A stretch of DNA of 13,584 bases, taken from an uncultured Nitrospira sp. Its GTDB lineage: Bacteria > Nitrospirota > Nitrospiria > Nitrospirales > Nitrospiraceae. The notes under the pieces are model-generated. The model was given only the letters and a program-made list of their open reading frames with translations, was not told the origin of the DNA and ran no database searches. Where the stretch lies: NCBI GenBank assembly GCA_946479785.1, contig CAMLHQ010000084.1:1-13584 (forward strand). Direction: 5' to 3'. The position numbers were made by a program, and so were the translations under genes. This document shows, in pieces, positions 13,518-13,584 of the stretch (positions are counted from its first letter, which is position 1; the number at the start of each line of letters is the position of its first letter).

Positions 13518-13584
13518 TTTCACACTTCTTTATCGACCGGCCGATTTTTGCCTCGGTCCTCTCCATTGTCATTGTGGTGGTGGG
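13514..13584 (+). CDS. RND efflux inner-membrane permease, 3' end outside window
   Basis: Starts at GTG 13514, overlapping the adaptor stop by GTGA. The 23 visible residues, M-ISHFFIDRPIFASVLSIVI and on, match the very conserved N-terminus and first membrane helix of AcrB/HAE1-type proton-driven efflux pumps. Substrates cannot be inferred from so little. The overlap implies coupled translation with the adaptor. Confidence 0.88.
   Translation, partial: MISHFFIDRPIFASVLSIVIVVV

Noticed and set aside
1..13584. CRISPR array, tRNA, rRNA or insertion sequence
   Set aside because: No regularly spaced repeats, cloverleaf sequences, rRNA-like blocks, transposase motifs or terminal inverted repeats were seen.

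Overview
All genes in the window lie on the + strand, with high coding density, strong Shine-Dalgarno sites and several ATGA/GTGA stop-start overlaps. The content points to a Gram-negative, GC-rich bacterium: an RND efflux adaptor lipoprotein, a sigma-54 activator with tandem GAF domains, and a run of YCII/DGPF proteins. It resembles Nitrospira (Nitrospirota), but that assignment is inferred from gene style and was not tested by a search.

Layout. (1) 1-2001: the 3' part of a GAF-GAF-AAA+-Fis sigma-54 enhancer-binding protein. (2) 2002-2220: a regulatory region with two tandem inverted repeats (TGCCGA-N4-TCGGCA type, centres 18 bp apart) and a sigma-54 -24/-12 promoter. It precedes a DedA-rhodanese fusion gene, a membrane-anchored protein of unknown function and an SDR oxidoreductase. 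(3) 4763-11613: a cluster built around an ECF sigma factor with a long helical C-terminal extension (ECF42-like). It holds four DGPF/YCII proteins, a 55-aa CPxC small protein, a DUF899 protein, a PhnB-like VOC protein, a six-Asp-box beta-propeller, a MoaD/ThiS-like sulfur-carrier-type protein and a membrane-anchored SRPBCC protein. A candidate ECF promoter (TGTCGA-N16-CGAC) sits before the first DGPF gene. (4) 11614-11837: a second regulatory region with the same tandem inverted repeats (again 18 bp apart) and a sigma-54 promoter nearly identical to the first. It precedes a STAS protein, an RND adaptor and the start of an RND permease.

How it fits together. The two matching sigma-54 modules suggest that one activator, perhaps the one encoded at the left edge, switches on both the DedA-rhodanese operon and the STAS/RND efflux operon on either side of the ECF42/DGPF cluster. 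The ECF cluster looks like a separate, poorly understood stress or redox module. Its members have no firmly assigned biochemistry, but small CPxC/CPSC proteins, a DUF899 protein and a ubiquitin-fold sulfur-carrier-like protein are all present. No RNA genes, CRISPR arrays, insertion sequences or phage genes were seen.
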